64,000 nt of DNA from Massospora cicadina (lineage: Eukaryota; Entomophthoromycota; Entomophthoromycetes; Entomophthorales; Entomophthoraceae). Under the pieces are notes generated by a model. That model worked only from the letters and a program-made list of their open reading frames with translations, was not told where the DNA came from and did not search any database. The position numbers and the translations under genes are program-made. The DNA lies in NCBI GenBank assembly GCA_022478985.1, contig JAKSZP010010632.1, forward strand, positions 120,147 to 184,146, read 5' to 3'. Shown here piece after piece: positions 1-11,751 of this stretch (positions are counted from its first letter, which is position 1; every line of letters begins with the position of its first letter).

Positions 1-1500
1 ATTGCCTCCATTGAAGGCTTCCCTTCAGCAGAGGTAGTGCAAATTGCTGAGGATGAAACGGTTGCTATAGAAGCCCAGCAGAACCAGTTTGACATTGTTT
101 GACAAGTAGATGCAGAGTTTAATTGCCCACGTTGAGAAACTCTCTGATATTATACTTGGCTTACAATCACTAATCAAAGAAATTATCTAAAATATTGAAA
201 TGCATTAACGCCACCTTGATGGCTTGATGTAGATATGACTAAAGCTGTTCACTCTGATACTGAATTGTACCAAATAATGGAAGCCTTGCAACTCGAGGTA
301 AAATACCAGGGCAGAAGGTCAGGTCCCTGGTATATGAGAACATCAACATGCAAGCGGAATTTATGGCCACTACCCAAAAAGTTAGTAATATGAAAATCCT
401 TCTGGAGGCGGAACACCGCCATATTTCTACTATGTGGGACTATTTAATGGTTAATCTGGTGCACAACCCACTGATATTATTAATGATGACATAAATTTTC
501 TAATGGAAGGAGATATTGAAAGGCGATGAGGCATGGGGTATGCAGAATTTGCCTATAGTATTTATCTACAATCTGAGTTTTGTGGCGTCAGCTCATCTGA
601 ATACGCTGGTGACACCTCCCTATAAGCATTCTGACTTGATTACTTGCAAAGCTCCAACTACCCTGAACGCAACCATTATGGTAGTCTTACACAGGTTCAT
701 GTAAGCTCTTCAACCCGGGCTGCTCTGGTGTTCAAAGGACAGTTCACCTCTGCATTTCATAATCACTAAGAAGTCATTTAGGAGCAATGCAGGGCCTGCA
801 GCCCTGTAGCCAAGAACTTTAAGCTCATGTCAACCCTATCAACTTACTAGAGTTTGATAAAAAGGTGAACGTGCACAATTTTTAGTCCTTTAAGATTAAT
901 ATGTTGGGGCATCCAAAAATGCTAAGTTATCAACAGTAATGAAATCACTGGACTCTGGAAGCTAAGAGTTAGTTATGTTTAAACTACAGAAGATTAATGT
1001 GACCTACTGCAACGCCAAGGATCTTCTCATCAATGAGTTCAGCAGGGCAGGTTAGATGACTACCTGGAAACTTAAGTTCTCTAACATCATTTTAAGAAAA
1101 AACTGTGAAAATATTTGTAAAGAATTTTATCTAGAAGCACAGACAAAATCTGTTGCTACCGTTATTAATGGACCTACTTTGCAGATCACCCTTCATCATT
1201 CTGGTGAGCCTTACAAATATTTTTATCAAGTTATGCTTCCCATTTTAATGAAGATATGAGATCATCCATATGATATATTATCTCTGACATTGCGCCATCA
1301 CTTTTGAGGCGCCCAACAAGAGTTATCACAAGCCTCACAAACTGCAATCTTGGGACTTTATCCAAAGAAGGATTTACCCTCGCTGTATGGCCCACATTTA
1401 GATAAGCCTGACGTTAGTCCAATTAATTGCTTTCATTGCAAAAATTTAGGCCATTTTTCAAAACCATTATACTAACTTAAATTCTAAACCCCAGGTTCTC
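1..1500 (+). pseudogene. gag relic of a Ty3/gypsy element
   Basis: A decayed Gag. The clearest stretch is 1056-1259, whose segment ENICKEFYLEAQ matches in pattern the Gag of Gyp-F (ESIQDFAKRFYHESQ) and of Gyp-G (ESIASLAERFYKKAQ). Near 1425-1470 a zinc-knuckle remnant reads CFHCKNLGHFSKP, with C, C and H in place but the last Cys lost. Stops interrupt every frame. By pattern it belongs to the chromodomain-less family (E/F/G). No protease, RT or LTR can be seen with it; the 5' part lies outside the window and Gyp-B begins at 2203. Confidence 0.6.
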
Positions 1501-2202
1501 ACTGTGAGCCCTGTAGATAGCCACAAATTGGGAATGAACAGGGTGGAGTAAAATTATGATTATCTAATTCTGCCTCCTATAATAAAATTTCAAAAAAGTA
1601 ATTTGCTGAAACCCTCTCATGAGACAAAAGGGCAGATATACCAGTCCACCTTTTTCAGTTCAGGTTATAACAAATGATAGCATAGTGTTAACTACCCAAT
1701 TGCAAGAAAACGTGACGCTGAGTTGGAAGAAGAAGTGGTATTGAAGCCACATGTTCAAAAGTTGGAACTGACATGGAAAGCGGAGCGCAGGAGATTGCAT
1801 GTGGTAAGGCGCCATGTAAGAGGTGTTAAAAAAGGGAAAAATACCCAGGAAGGAGAAAGCAACATCCCAGGTTATCTCTATGTTTTTTCAATAGGAATTT
1901 CTGTAGCAAAACGCATACCAAGCTGAAGCAAATTATTAGGGAAAGGAGTCACTGAGAGCTAAGAGAGTTTGTGTAAGTATGGAAGGAGAAATTAGTAAAA
2001 TATGACGTGGCAGACTCAGTGGAATAGGTAGCAGCATGGGTGCTGGTTCTGCACCTAAAATGAGAGTCAGACCAGAGCTTGAAATGGAGTTCAGACATTA
2101 CAGTAGGGTTTTATCAGGGTTTTAATAATAAAATGTCCTTTAAAGTAGGGGGGAACTTAAGCAAATTATACCAAAGCTTTATTTAAAATTTTATTATGAT
2201 TG
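1501..2202. other. degenerate sequence, no recognisable gene
   Basis: Nothing coding is supportable here. The short open frame at 1723-1926 is rich in Glu/Lys/Arg and matches no family I know. A purine run (about 2146-2154) looks like a polypurine tract, but no LTR follows clearly. The last five bases (GATTG) are a tentative target-site duplication of Gyp-B. Confidence 0.4.
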
Positions 2203-2895
2203 TGTCTATAATGCTCACACTTTTGGAGAGGTAGGGGAAGGCCCCACCCCACAACCTAGTAACAACCCAATAGCAACAGAGGTAACAAGGCATTGCAAAA
2301 GAGATTGTTGCCTCAAGTCCTTAAGGTGAGGGCTAAACAGACTACGTTATCTGAACCCTTCTGGAGGTTGGCAACTAATATAAAACATATACACTTTTTT
2401 AAAAATAAAATTACAGGTTTAAGTTAACCAAATCAACCAATAAAGAAGTTTGGTCTTATAAAACCATTGTTAAACTATTAGGGGGAACCTCATCCACTGG
2501 GTGAGGCACTACAATAAAAAAATAATAACCACAACTTTTCATCCCTCATTGTACTGTAGCTTAAGTAAGTCTGCACTAAAGTGATTGACTGAAACTGTAC
2601 TTTCCCTGATTTAGCAATATTTTAAACTATTGGGTCTTAAAACCCCGTTCTCCAATTAACCATAAAATTTCATTATAATTTTAAAATAGCAGGTGAGTTT
2701 TAATGCTGCAGATGTAACACTCATCCAAATATCACGTGCTCACCCCAGAACCAATTTGGGCATAAATTGACTTAGTCCAGAGTTGATCCAGAGTTTTTCA
2801 GATCTCTCAGGCCTTTCAACTTTGTCTACTTGACCTCCTCACGCTCAGCCTTATTCCTGTGATCTGCGCCTTCAATGATGACATTAACCATGACA
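2203..2895 (-). repeat. 3' LTR of Gyp-B
   Basis: Related sequence recurs at 37143-37797 and at about 22570-23226. Read on the minus strand the LTR opens TGTCATGG directly after the TAA stop of the chromodomain frame. The three copies align best in their last 450 bp on the plus strand, including a conserved end CCATGACA. The start (TGTCTATAATG) is placed by comparison with TGTCTCATACT at 37143. The copies are diverged, so this is an old pair. Confidence 0.7.
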
Positions 2896-3222
2896 TTACC
2901 TTTCAGTCTTTTGGGGCTCCACCCCTCCTCTAGAAGCTCCAGCCAAGGAAAAATTCTTATGGGAAGGGGCCAGTTTCATGACAGCAATACTTAGCTTAGC
3001 CTTAGATCCTGCCACTTCTGGGAAACGCTCATGAAAGGCATCAATAAGTTCTTGCACATGGATGCAGTCATGTGTTGGTACCCAGCTATTCTCAACAGCA
3101 TCAAACCCTTTCCTTGACACCAGGTACTCAAGTCTTCTCTTTACTTGACAAGAGGCTACAATCTACCCTACCTCCAACTCCAATGCCCCATACTCAATAT
3201 ATGACTTTGGGGTCTCTGGCAG
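2896..3222 (-). pseudogene. chromodomain (C-terminal part of Gyp-B integrase)
   Basis: The minus-strand translation carries a chromodomain: ASCQVKRRLEYLV, then RKGFDAVENSWVP and ELIDAFHERFPE. This is the usual order YLV-x-KG-x-NSW-x-EL-x-F seen in chromoviral integrases, where the domain directs integration to modified histones. A stop lies just before ASCQ, and TRP is replaced by Arg in the expected WKG. The stop codon TAA abuts the LTR. The matching integrase C-terminus lies at 25409-25547, so the insertion of Gyp-A separated the two parts. Confidence 0.85.
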
Positions 3223-3227
3223 GGGAC

Positions 3228-3869
3228 TGTCCGGATTCAGCAGATAAATTTGAGACTGACCTTTCAGTTAGGTTGCGTGCGCACTTAGAATACAAACCAT
3301 AATGCCAAGGGCATTGTCATTTTAGTGACTTGTTAATAAGGCAGGAGAGAAGAAAACAGAGAATGACAGCTGGTGGCCGCCATGACCATCAACCTGAAAA
3401 GCAACCAAACAACGGCCCCTGAGGGGCCAGAAGATTTGGGTATGGGGACTCCTCAGGCATAATGGAGGGGCCAGGATTCATTACAGGACCATTGATTATA
3501 GATTGGGTGGTGAGGTCATGAAATTTCACCCAACGGGGAGATAAGATCTACAACATCATTGAAACATCTTGCGCCAGAGAGTTCTAAAAATGGGTTATCC
3601 CCAACATGTCACACATGTGATACACCATATGAAAAAGGTGGTGAGCAGCATGGTGAGAACGGACACTAGAGCCCAATCATGATGCAACCTAAAAAACATA
3701 GTTTGAGATTGCTGAGGTGGAAAACGCTGGGAAAATTTAATTAAGTAAATTATATGGCTGGGAAAGAGTTGTTTGTTGAAAAAAAACTAAACAATTGACT
3801 GACTTCTATACCAGTGAGTGATGGTTGCCTTAAGGTCTTGTGGCTTATGGAAAAAGTTAGGATGCATAA
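3228..3869 (-). repeat. 3' LTR of Gyp-A, first part (split by Gyp-E)
   Basis: Closely matches 24115-24760. Shared landmarks include the palindromic-looking GGCCCCTGAGGGGCC, the block GGGCCCAATCATGATGCA, and the region before CATAA. It starts TGTCC on the plus strand, which is the minus-strand end ACA. Gyp-E entered after CATAA (3865-3869), and the LTR resumes at 10447. Confidence 0.88.
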
Positions 3870-4434
3870 TGTCACAATTCTGATATGACTGTATGATAAT
3901 CGTGGGACAGCTAAGGTGAATTGGGAAGAATCCACTGAACATGATGTCAGTTCCAATTATTTGAGTGCCTCAAGATGAGGCAATATTGGGATATAATAGG
4001 TTATTATTGGATCGCCTCTAAATAAGGCAATAAGGTGATAAGGTGATGTTGACATTTGACAAATACAAAGCAAATCGCCTACAACTAGGGTGATAAAGAA
4101 TTAGAGAATAACAAGCCAAAATTGATGAGAATTGCAGAATAGAATAGCCTTAGCTATGAGAGCAGTATCGTTTGAAGCTGCTGTATATAAGTTAGATGGG
4201 CAATTGAGAGAAAAAAAGGTTGTTAATAGTAGATAGAGAGCGGGACAGCAAAAAGTCGCTGTATTTATTACAATAAATAAAAAGAGTCGATTGGGGCAAT
4301 TGCTCCTATTTTTAGTATATTTTCAAGTGTGTCTGGAGGACCAATGATCCCCACATTGTCTGTCTGTTGCCCAGTGGGTTTGACCTGTATAAACAACACG
4401 GCGGATCATAATGATACCATCTAATTTTATAACA
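3870..4434 (+). repeat. 5' LTR of Gyp-E
   Basis: Nearly collinear with 9879-10441. It contains the run GATAAGGTGATAAGGTGATG and an AATAAATAAAAAGAG stretch that may serve as a poly(A) signal. It ends at TTATAACA, just before the primer-site-like TGGTGC. Confidence 0.9.
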
Positions 4435-4499
4435 GTGGTGCTCACTACAGGGGGCCCATTGATCAATCACTAAGAACTACGAAACTCCAGTTGCCAGCC

Positions 4500-5960
4500 A
4501 TGTCTTACACAGCCTGTGTTACTGGGGGATCTTCATGAAACACTGCACCAGCCAGGTATGAGAAGCTCAAAATTACCTTAGATGCAGTGCTCAAGAAACA
4601 GGATGAGCTCCTCCAAGAACAAAAAGCTGTCATGCACCAGCTTGATAGCACGTTTAGCCAAATGCAAATTTTGGGAGAACAAAACAAGGAACTCGCCAAC
4701 TGGTTGGATGATACTACCAAATGGCTGCAGTACGCAGAGCAAAAATTGACCAGCGCCTCTCAGTCTTCTCACTGGGATGAGAATGACCATCAAGAGGGGG
4801 CATCATATGAGGAAGAATATGACGCTGGCCAGAGCTACTATACCCAGGATGGTAGTACGGGATATCACTATGAGTCAGAGCGCCAATTCCCTCAAGTAAT
4901 GGTGGTGCCGCCCATGGCAGAAGGTCACGCTACCCCTGAAGCGGCAGACATCCCAAATTACACTGGTCCAGCTTCTCATTGGGAAAATGCTTTTAATTCT
5001 CAACCCATTCCTTAGTATGGGCCAAAAAACTGTGAAGGGGATGAGGAGGTTAATATTGAGAAACTACCTATGTTTGATCAAAACAGGAACATTCATGGTT
5101 TCTTCAAATGGTTTGAATTTGCAACGGAAGGTACATCTTATAGATGGAATGCTAAATTGTTGATATCTGCCTTGGATTTCTGGAGTGCTGATCAAGTCAC
5201 CAGTTACCTCCCAAGTAGCTCTGACACCTATAAGGATATGAAGGATACCATGCTTCTCCTGTTTGGGGGTACCTCAAAGATGTCACAGCGGAAAGCAAAA
5301 TTCTTACCAATCAGATTCCGCAGAAACAAGACTTTCATGGAGTTCACTGATCAATTCACAATGGAAGCCCATGTGCTGATTGGGGCAGGGTACTTAGCAG
5401 AAGCTGAAGTGTGCATCTCCATGATCTCCACGGTGAAGCCATATTGAGAGCTTCACAATGTCGTTTTGACACTGCTGGATGATGATGTAACTTTTCTCAA
5501 GATTGTACAGTTTTTGCGTCGCATATCCCCTAACTTCCTGCCACCAAATATGGAATGGAAGACTACTGCCTCTACTGCACCCTCTTATTAAGAAGAATAC
5601 TCTCATCTGACTCCAGCTCCGTTTAGCAATCCTCAGCCTTACTATAACTCTGCGCCTTGTCCTTGGCCAAATTATACTCAACAGTTTGATCAGCATCAAT
5701 AGGCTGGTCATGAAAACTGTCAGCAACCAGCCACCAACAAGGACCTAGCTATGCCAAATGATAACAATCATCTTAACAACCTAAGCCTGGTTACACCAAA
5801 TGACCCCAAACTTTCCAATCTGGACCCTCTTATGACAATCAAGGACGTGGCTCTTATGGGGTTAACTGCTATTAATGCAGCCGCCATGGTCATTTGGTAA
5901 AATTCTGCCATAATTGTCGTGTGAACTAAATACACCAAGATCAATACTATCAGGGAAAAG
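4500..5960 (+). pseudogene. gag of Gyp-E (frameshifted)
   Basis: Two readable pieces are present. The stretch 4587-5015 (142 residues) starts with a Gln/Leu/Lys-rich coiled-coil-like segment and continues into an acidic Tyr-rich segment. The stretch 5070-5447 (125 residues) has the retrotransposon Gag pattern, with FFKWFEF early and FRRNKTFMEFTDQF late. A degraded zinc knuckle (CHNC, then H) lies near 5910-5950. Gag would form the particle and bind RNA. Stops at 5015, 5447 and in the tail make it non-functional. Confidence 0.65.
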
Positions 5961-6299
5961 ATGGAGCAGAGTAGAGACAGGACTCTCTACCTCCACGATA
6001 CCAACACAAAACGTCCCTGAATTAATAGTAGTATATCCTGCGGAAGTTCCCCAGTATGATGATGGATTTTTATATCACCAGCCAGTTGGAGGAGTAAACG
6101 TAGTGACACAAGCTCAAGCCAAGGCGGCGGCGGAAGAAGAGTCCCCAGAACAACTGAAGCCATATTCCTGTCAAATTCTTGATCAAGCTTCCTCAGAAAA
6201 GCTTGATTCTTCCACGGATGCACCAACTCTGAAAGGAGTAAATGTCGCCCTTCCAGTAGACGCCATTGTTAAAGAATACCCCTAAGTCAGTGAGGGGAT

Positions 6300-7120
6300 A
6301 ATGAGTTTTCTTTAAAAAGAGATCCCGTAAATGTCCACGTATTAAACAGTCAATATTCTTCTTATTCTGAGTGTATGTACTGTGATATTCTGTAGCAAAA
6401 AATGGGGTTTGTTCTATAATAGATACTGGTGCTCCAGTCAACATAGTTTCCACTAAATTGATGGCAAAGTTGACGTTAAAACATTATGTGGACCATCAAA
6501 TGGTGTACAGAACTGCTGGAGCAGTAAGCACCATCTCTGAGGGGGCTTACAGTACGCTACCTCTGCGCTTTAGGTCCATTGTCATTGTAGCTCTGGCGAT
6601 TATGCTGCCAAATGAAGACTTCAACCTGTTAATTGAAACCGCTTTCTTACGCCATTTTGGGGCTGTCATTAATATGACTGAAGAGACCCTCGCCATTCTG
6701 GGTCAGCGGATCCCAATTTACTTCACCACTAGCGGAATACTGAAGGATTTGGTGCATATGAGCCATATTAACCTTGCCTATAGTGACAGGGTGATGCCAG
6801 TTTGCTATCACCAACTAAAGCGCAAGACTTGGCCCCTTCCCCAGCAGATATATGAATATCAAGGGATATCTCTTTGAGCTGCAGGGCCCATATCTATTCC
6901 TTCTGGACATCAAGTCTTAGTGAACACCGAGTTAGAGGTGGAAGTGCCTATTGGGCTATATGGGGAAGTCATTGGGCTCTATCATCAAATGCAGTTTGAG
7001 CCTCATGTGGCTCCAGGGATTATACTTATGGGACATGGAGAGATTAAGGTTTTTTTAGCAAACCTCCAGAGAGAACCAATGCAAATCTTCTGACACCAAA
7101 TTGTAACGTATTTACATTTG
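6300..7120 (+). pseudogene. aspartic protease region of Gyp-E pol
   Basis: The active-site motif SIIDTGAPVNIVSTKL is readable at 6416-6463, with DTG at 6422-6430. It continues in the open stretch 6458-6877, which has the retropepsin second-half look (NLLIETAFLRHFGAVINM). The protease would process Gag-Pol. A frame change at about 6455 and stops after 6877 break it. Confidence 0.7.
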
Positions 7121-8640
7121 ATTCCAATAGATGAGGTCCTTCAGGTTCATGATTTTGGGTTGTTGGACGAATTTGGTCTACCAGTTGAGGCACCAACAGG
7201 CGTACTAAAGGTGGTACTGCGGAGTAACTTAATAAGACTGTCAGAAGAGCAAAAAGACCAGGCAATAGCTTTATTTCATAAGTATAAGGGGATTTTCGCT
7301 ATCAACAATCATGACTTAGGGTGTGCTCAGGGGGTGGTCCATTGGTTAGACACAGAAGATCACCCCCTATAAGGTTCAAGCTGATCCACCAATCAAGGGC
7401 AGCGGAAGATGCTTTTCATTAACAAAATTGACAAGTTGTTAGATCAAGGGATTCTCAAACCATCCAAAAGCCCATGGGATTTACCCGTTCTGATTGTAAA
7501 AAAGAAGGATGGCATCAACCGCGTAGTGTAAGTCTACTGAAAGCTCAACAGTATTACAAAAAAGGACTCATACCCTTTGCCAAGGATTGATGATGCTTTG
7601 GATTGGTTAGGGGAGCCCATTATTTTTCAGCGTTGTACTTGATATCAGGTTACTGGCAAATCGAGTTACCCATGGCGGAACAGGAAAAATGCGCTGTAAT
7701 CACCTCCAAAGGCCTTTTTTAACTGACACGGATGCCTCAAGGGCTGTGCAACGCCCCAGCTACATTTCAGTGAGCCATGGATACTATTCTTGGCGACCTG
7801 AAACTGTCATGCGTCCTTGTATACCTTGACAATATTAACGTTTTCTCTCAAACCTTTTCAGAGCATCTTGATCATTTAGAAGCAGTATTCCGCCGGCTGG
7901 CTGATGTGAACATCAAAATTAAGCTTTAAAGCTGTAACTTTTTTCAAAGATCAGCTGGAATACCCGGGGTTTATGGTAGACTCTAAAGGGCTGAAACCAC
8001 ATCCAGCTAAGGTGGAGGTCATCAGCAAAATGACTACACCTAATAGTAAACGTGACATACAGGTATTTTTGGGAATGGTCAGTTACTACCAGCGCTTTAT
8101 CCCTAATTTTAGCTGTATTGGGAGGCCGCTATTTGAATTGTTAAAAAAAGATGCTGTGTTCAAATGGACGGAATGTCGACAATCCACTTTCAATACACTT
8201 TTTATGGCGTTGATCAGCACACTGTTGTTACACTATCTGAACTTTGAATGGGTGTTTATCATTCAGATGGATGCATCCATTTCCGCTGTTAGGGCAGTAC
8301 TTTCTCAGAAAGATGACGAGGGAGAGGAACATCCTGTATTGACTGTAATTGAAGTCTGAACAGCCATGAGCGTAATTATACTGTGAACAAGCGGGAGTGC
8401 TTAGCAGTGATCTACATGTATAAGCAATTCAGAGTCTATCTGCATGGGGTAAAGTTTAAAGTCATAACAGATCATGCGTCATTACACTGGTTGCAGAACC
8501 TCAAAGAACCTGAAGGCCATTTGGCTTGATGGGCTCTTAAGCTGCAGGCTTATGACTTCAAGATCCTTCATTGGCCAGGAGTAAAGCATCAGAACGCTGA
8601 CTGTTTACCTCGATTGGTGACTGTTGCGGTGATGGCAGAC
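7118..8640 (+). pseudogene. reverse transcriptase and RNase H of Gyp-E
   Basis: RT signatures in several frames: VHDFGLLDEFGLP, LSEEQKDQAIALFHKYKGIFA (7118-7372), the PQGLCNAPATFQ block near 7740-7770, and the catalytic box YLDN near 7820. In YLDN the second catalytic Asp has become Asn. The thumb and connection continue at 7973-8359 (IQVFLGMVSYYQRFIPNFS). RNase H follows, with DHASLHWLQNLKEPEG near 8470-8515. At least four stops or shifts are visible. Confidence 0.8.
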
Positions 8641-9833
8641 CTCAGCGACATGATGTACAATAAGATGCTCAGCGGAAAATATGATGACAAACCGCCCCAA
8701 GTGATCAAAACATAAAAAAGAGATGAGAACAAATACCTTCCAATGGAATGGGGAACTGTACAAGCGGATTGGCGATTCTACAGTGAATTTTCTGTGACCC
8801 TCAGCATGGCCAGGAATCATTATGAGCATGCATAAGGCAGTCGGACATGGTGGGGTGCATAAGATAATGGAGTTGTTGCAACACCAGTACTATTGGGAAA
8901 GTATGAGCTTCAATGTGCTTGAAACTATTTCCTGTTTCCATCAGTGCCAAGTGGAGAAGCCATTCCACCGTAAGTCTTCATACCAGGTAGTGAAACCACA
9001 TTTTTCTTGGCACGCGGTTTCCCTTAATGTCATTGGTCCCTTGCTAACAGGAGCCAACTGATGTAAGTACATACTTGTGGCTATTGACCACTTGACCCGG
9101 TGGGTTGAAGCAAGGGTGATACAAGATTTTGCAGTGACTGTGGCCAAGTTTGTGATGGAATGCATTATTCAGCGACACAGCTGCCCTCAGTTTATTCTCA
9201 CTGATAATGGAACCAACTTTACCTCGCACATCACTCCCCAAACTGAATAAGCTTATGGGAATCTGTGGGGTTCTGATGACACCATACCACCCCGAATCCA
9301 ATGAAATAGTCAAACGGGTGAATGGGACTCTGGTGAACATACTATGAAAATTAGTAATGGATTGACCTTCCAATTGGAGCTCTCTCCTTTCCACTGCCAT
9401 GTTCACCTATAACATTAGTTACCATTCCACCATGGGGACAAGTCCCTTCCAAATACTATATGGCTGACACCTGGCTCTTCTGGAGTTACTTTATTTGTGT
9501 GTAGAAGACACTGGCGGAATGGAACCCCACTTCTATATGACTAATCTGGCAAACACTCTGATCAAACTGCAAACTGAAGCATATTCCTTCAGCTTAGCCA
9601 AGAAGATCAGGAATCAGGCTACTGATCAGGTACGTCATAGCAGGTTGGTGCAGTTCAAGGAAGGCGATATGGTTCTCTTCCATGACCAACATGGGTTTGG
9701 GTGGAAACACAAGCTGGCCAGTATTTGTATTGGTCCATTCAAAGCTATAGAGAAAACTGGGGTCAACACATATACCATCAAGGACCCTGCAAGTGGTCAG
9801 ATCATTAACCGAGTACATTTGAAGTTCCTCTGA
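8640..9833 (+). pseudogene. integrase of Gyp-E
   Basis: The zinc-binding start is at 8822-9061, with GHGGVHKIMELL followed by CFHQC. The core has VSLNVIGPLL, where the first catalytic Asp is Asn, and [12 protein letters not shown] near 9195. The C-terminal piece 9495-9833 (112 residues) has the basic integrase tail with IGPFKAIEKTGVNTYTI, ending near VHLKFL. No chromodomain follows. Stops at 9061 and near 9250 break the frame. Confidence 0.8.
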
Positions 9834-9878
9834 CTATACAAAAATAGGAGCCTTATTGTCCAGTCAATGAGGGGTCAA

Positions 9879-10441
9879 TGTCACGATTCCAATATGACTG
9901 GATGATAATCGTGGGACAGCTAGGGCGGATTGGGAAGAATCCGCCAAACATGATATCAGTTACAATTATTTGAGTGCCTTGAGATGAGGCAATATTGGGA
10001 TATAACAGTTTATTATTAGATTGCCTCTAAATAAGGTGATAAGGCGATAAGGCAATGTCAACATTTGACAAATACAAAGTAAATCGCCTACAATTAGGGC
10101 AATAAAGAATTAGAGAATAACAAGCCAAAATTGATGAGAATTGGTGGAATAGAATAGCCCAAGCTATGAGAGCAGTAATGTCCAAAGCTGCTGTATATAA
10201 GCGAGATGGGTGATTGAGAAAAAAAAAGGTTTTTAATAGTAGAAAGAGAGCAGGACAGCAAAAGGTCGCTGTATTTATTACAATAAATAAAAAGAGTCGA
10301 TTGGGGCAATTGCTCCTATTTTTAGTATATTTTCAATTGTGTCCAGAGGACTGACAATCCCCACATCATCTATCTGTTGCTCAGTGGGTTCGACCTGAAC
10401 AAACAACATAGCAGATCCTAATGATACCATCCGTTTTTACA
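9879..10441 (+). repeat. 3' LTR of Gyp-E
   Basis: Pairs with 3870-4434. It is preceded by GAGGGGTCAA, the polypurine tract, and ends at TTTTTACA before the duplicated target CCTAA (10442-10446). Confidence 0.9.
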
Positions 10442-10446
10442 CCTAA

Positions 10447-11083
10447 ATAAAGGAATTGTGAACCCAACCAATTTTTGGCAGAATATGATCCCACAATTAA
10501 CTTGACGCCAATTTGACTTCCACTGAACATCCAACTCACAATCAAATTTCGCCACTTGTTCCTCCTACTATTATTTTGCTTGGCTCAGTGATGCTTCATT
10601 TGGCTGGTGACTGGTAGCGCCCATGGCCAGGTCACAGGAGCCTGTCCCACTGGGTATTGAATGGATTTATCACATTTGAATTCGCTGGAGTCTCCCTCAA
10701 TTTCGTCTAGACTTTTTGCCTTAATGGCAAAACTTAAAATTTATTGCTAGAGTTGGACGCCCCAATTGATAGATATTCTTCGCCACTTTGGGGGACCCTG
10801 ACATCATTACTGGGGCTACATACTCGCCATTGCCCTTTGGCAGCATCTTCTTGCTGCCACCACCTCCGCACACACCCCCAATCCGCTGAATAAGCTCACT
10901 TATGGTTAAGTAGGGAGGAAAAGGAGAATCTTCAAAGGGATGGCCATCACCCACCATTCATCCACTAAATGGGTGAGATTGCCTTGAGTGATGAGGGGAC
11001 AGCCGCCTTCTTCAGGCCCCCTTTTCATGCAGAAAAGAAAAGCCTCACAGTCAAGGCGCAGGGGGTGCTTCCCTAGACTTACA
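10447..11083 (-). repeat. 3' LTR of Gyp-A, second part
   Basis: Continues the LTR interrupted at 3869. It matches 24760-25403, including TTGTGAACCCAA, TTTGGCAGA, GGTGACTGGTAGC and the end ACTTACA. On the minus strand the LTR therefore opens TGTAAGTC. With the Gyp-E insertion removed the LTR is about 1,279 bp, against 1,289 bp for its partner. Confidence 0.88.
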
Positions 11084-11130
11084 TTATCCTTTACTATTTG
11101 AAGTTGGGATGCACTATCACTGGGGAGCTC
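11084..11130 (-). other. 3' untranslated and polypurine end of Gyp-A
   Basis: Forty-seven bases left between the Gyp-A 3' LTR and nested Gyp-F. On the minus strand it reads a purine-rich stretch ending GGATAA, then TGTAAG of the LTR. The matching place in Gyp-C (48514 on) ends GAAGATAA before TGTAAG. Confidence 0.7.
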
Positions 11131-11751
11131 AGTATTGGAATTTCGTGAGAAATTACTATAAGCAGGCGCGACAAAGGCTATAAAATTTTTAGTTCCATGG
11201 CTCTAGTGAAGATTGACACAATTTCAACAAAGTTATTAGTTCCGTTGCTATAGTTGAATCCAATTGGAAATACAGAATCCTGTATGAAAATAGACCAAAA
11301 TTAAACTATGTGAGATGAGAATTGAGGTATTTTATTAATAAAAAACTAGAGATATTTATTTGGAAAAGTTAGTGGTTCTTTGCGAGGATTTCCTTGATCC
11401 ACCCGAGGTAAGATCTTTCCTACCAGAGGACCAATATTGTTGATTATCATTATTATTATAATATTCGTGATGATCATATCTAATAGAGTTCTAATTGCAA
11501 TTAACCTTCTTAGCAAGGGCTTACCTCCTTCTAAATGCTTGGTCATTTCAGATTGCTTGGTCATCTCAGATACCTGAGCTTCTTTTGATTGCTTAGCCTC
11601 ACCCATTTTAGGAGGCTGATAACTCCAAAGAGTCTTTCTTTGTTCAAATTGAGAATAGGAAATACTAGTTTTAGATTTCTACATCATATTAGACTGAGAT
11701 ATCAAATCTCGATCTAGAGTACTTTCAGTCATCCTAGTTGTATCTCCAACA
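11131..11751 (-). repeat. 3' LTR of Gyp-F
   Basis: About 620 bp, collinear with 17605-18224. Shared blocks include GGTTCTTTGCGAGGATTTCC and TGATGATCATATCTAATAG. The minus-strand start is TGTTGGAG. Confidence 0.92.

Larger units (their letters stand above)
3870..10441 (+). mobile_element. Gyp-E: Ty3/gypsy element without a chromodomain, inserted in the Gyp-A LTR
   Basis: The LTRs are 3870-4434 and 9879-10441, both opening TGTCAC and ending ACA. The target duplication is CATAA on the left (3865-3869) and CCTAA on the right (10442-10446), one base different. After the 5' LTR comes TGGTGCTCACTACAGGG, a plausible tRNA primer site because it starts TGG. The polypurine tract GAGGGG precedes the 3' LTR. 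Gag, protease, RT, RNase H and integrase are in order but broken by many stops. RT has YLDN for YLDD, and the integrase has Asn for the first catalytic Asp. Confidence 0.88.
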
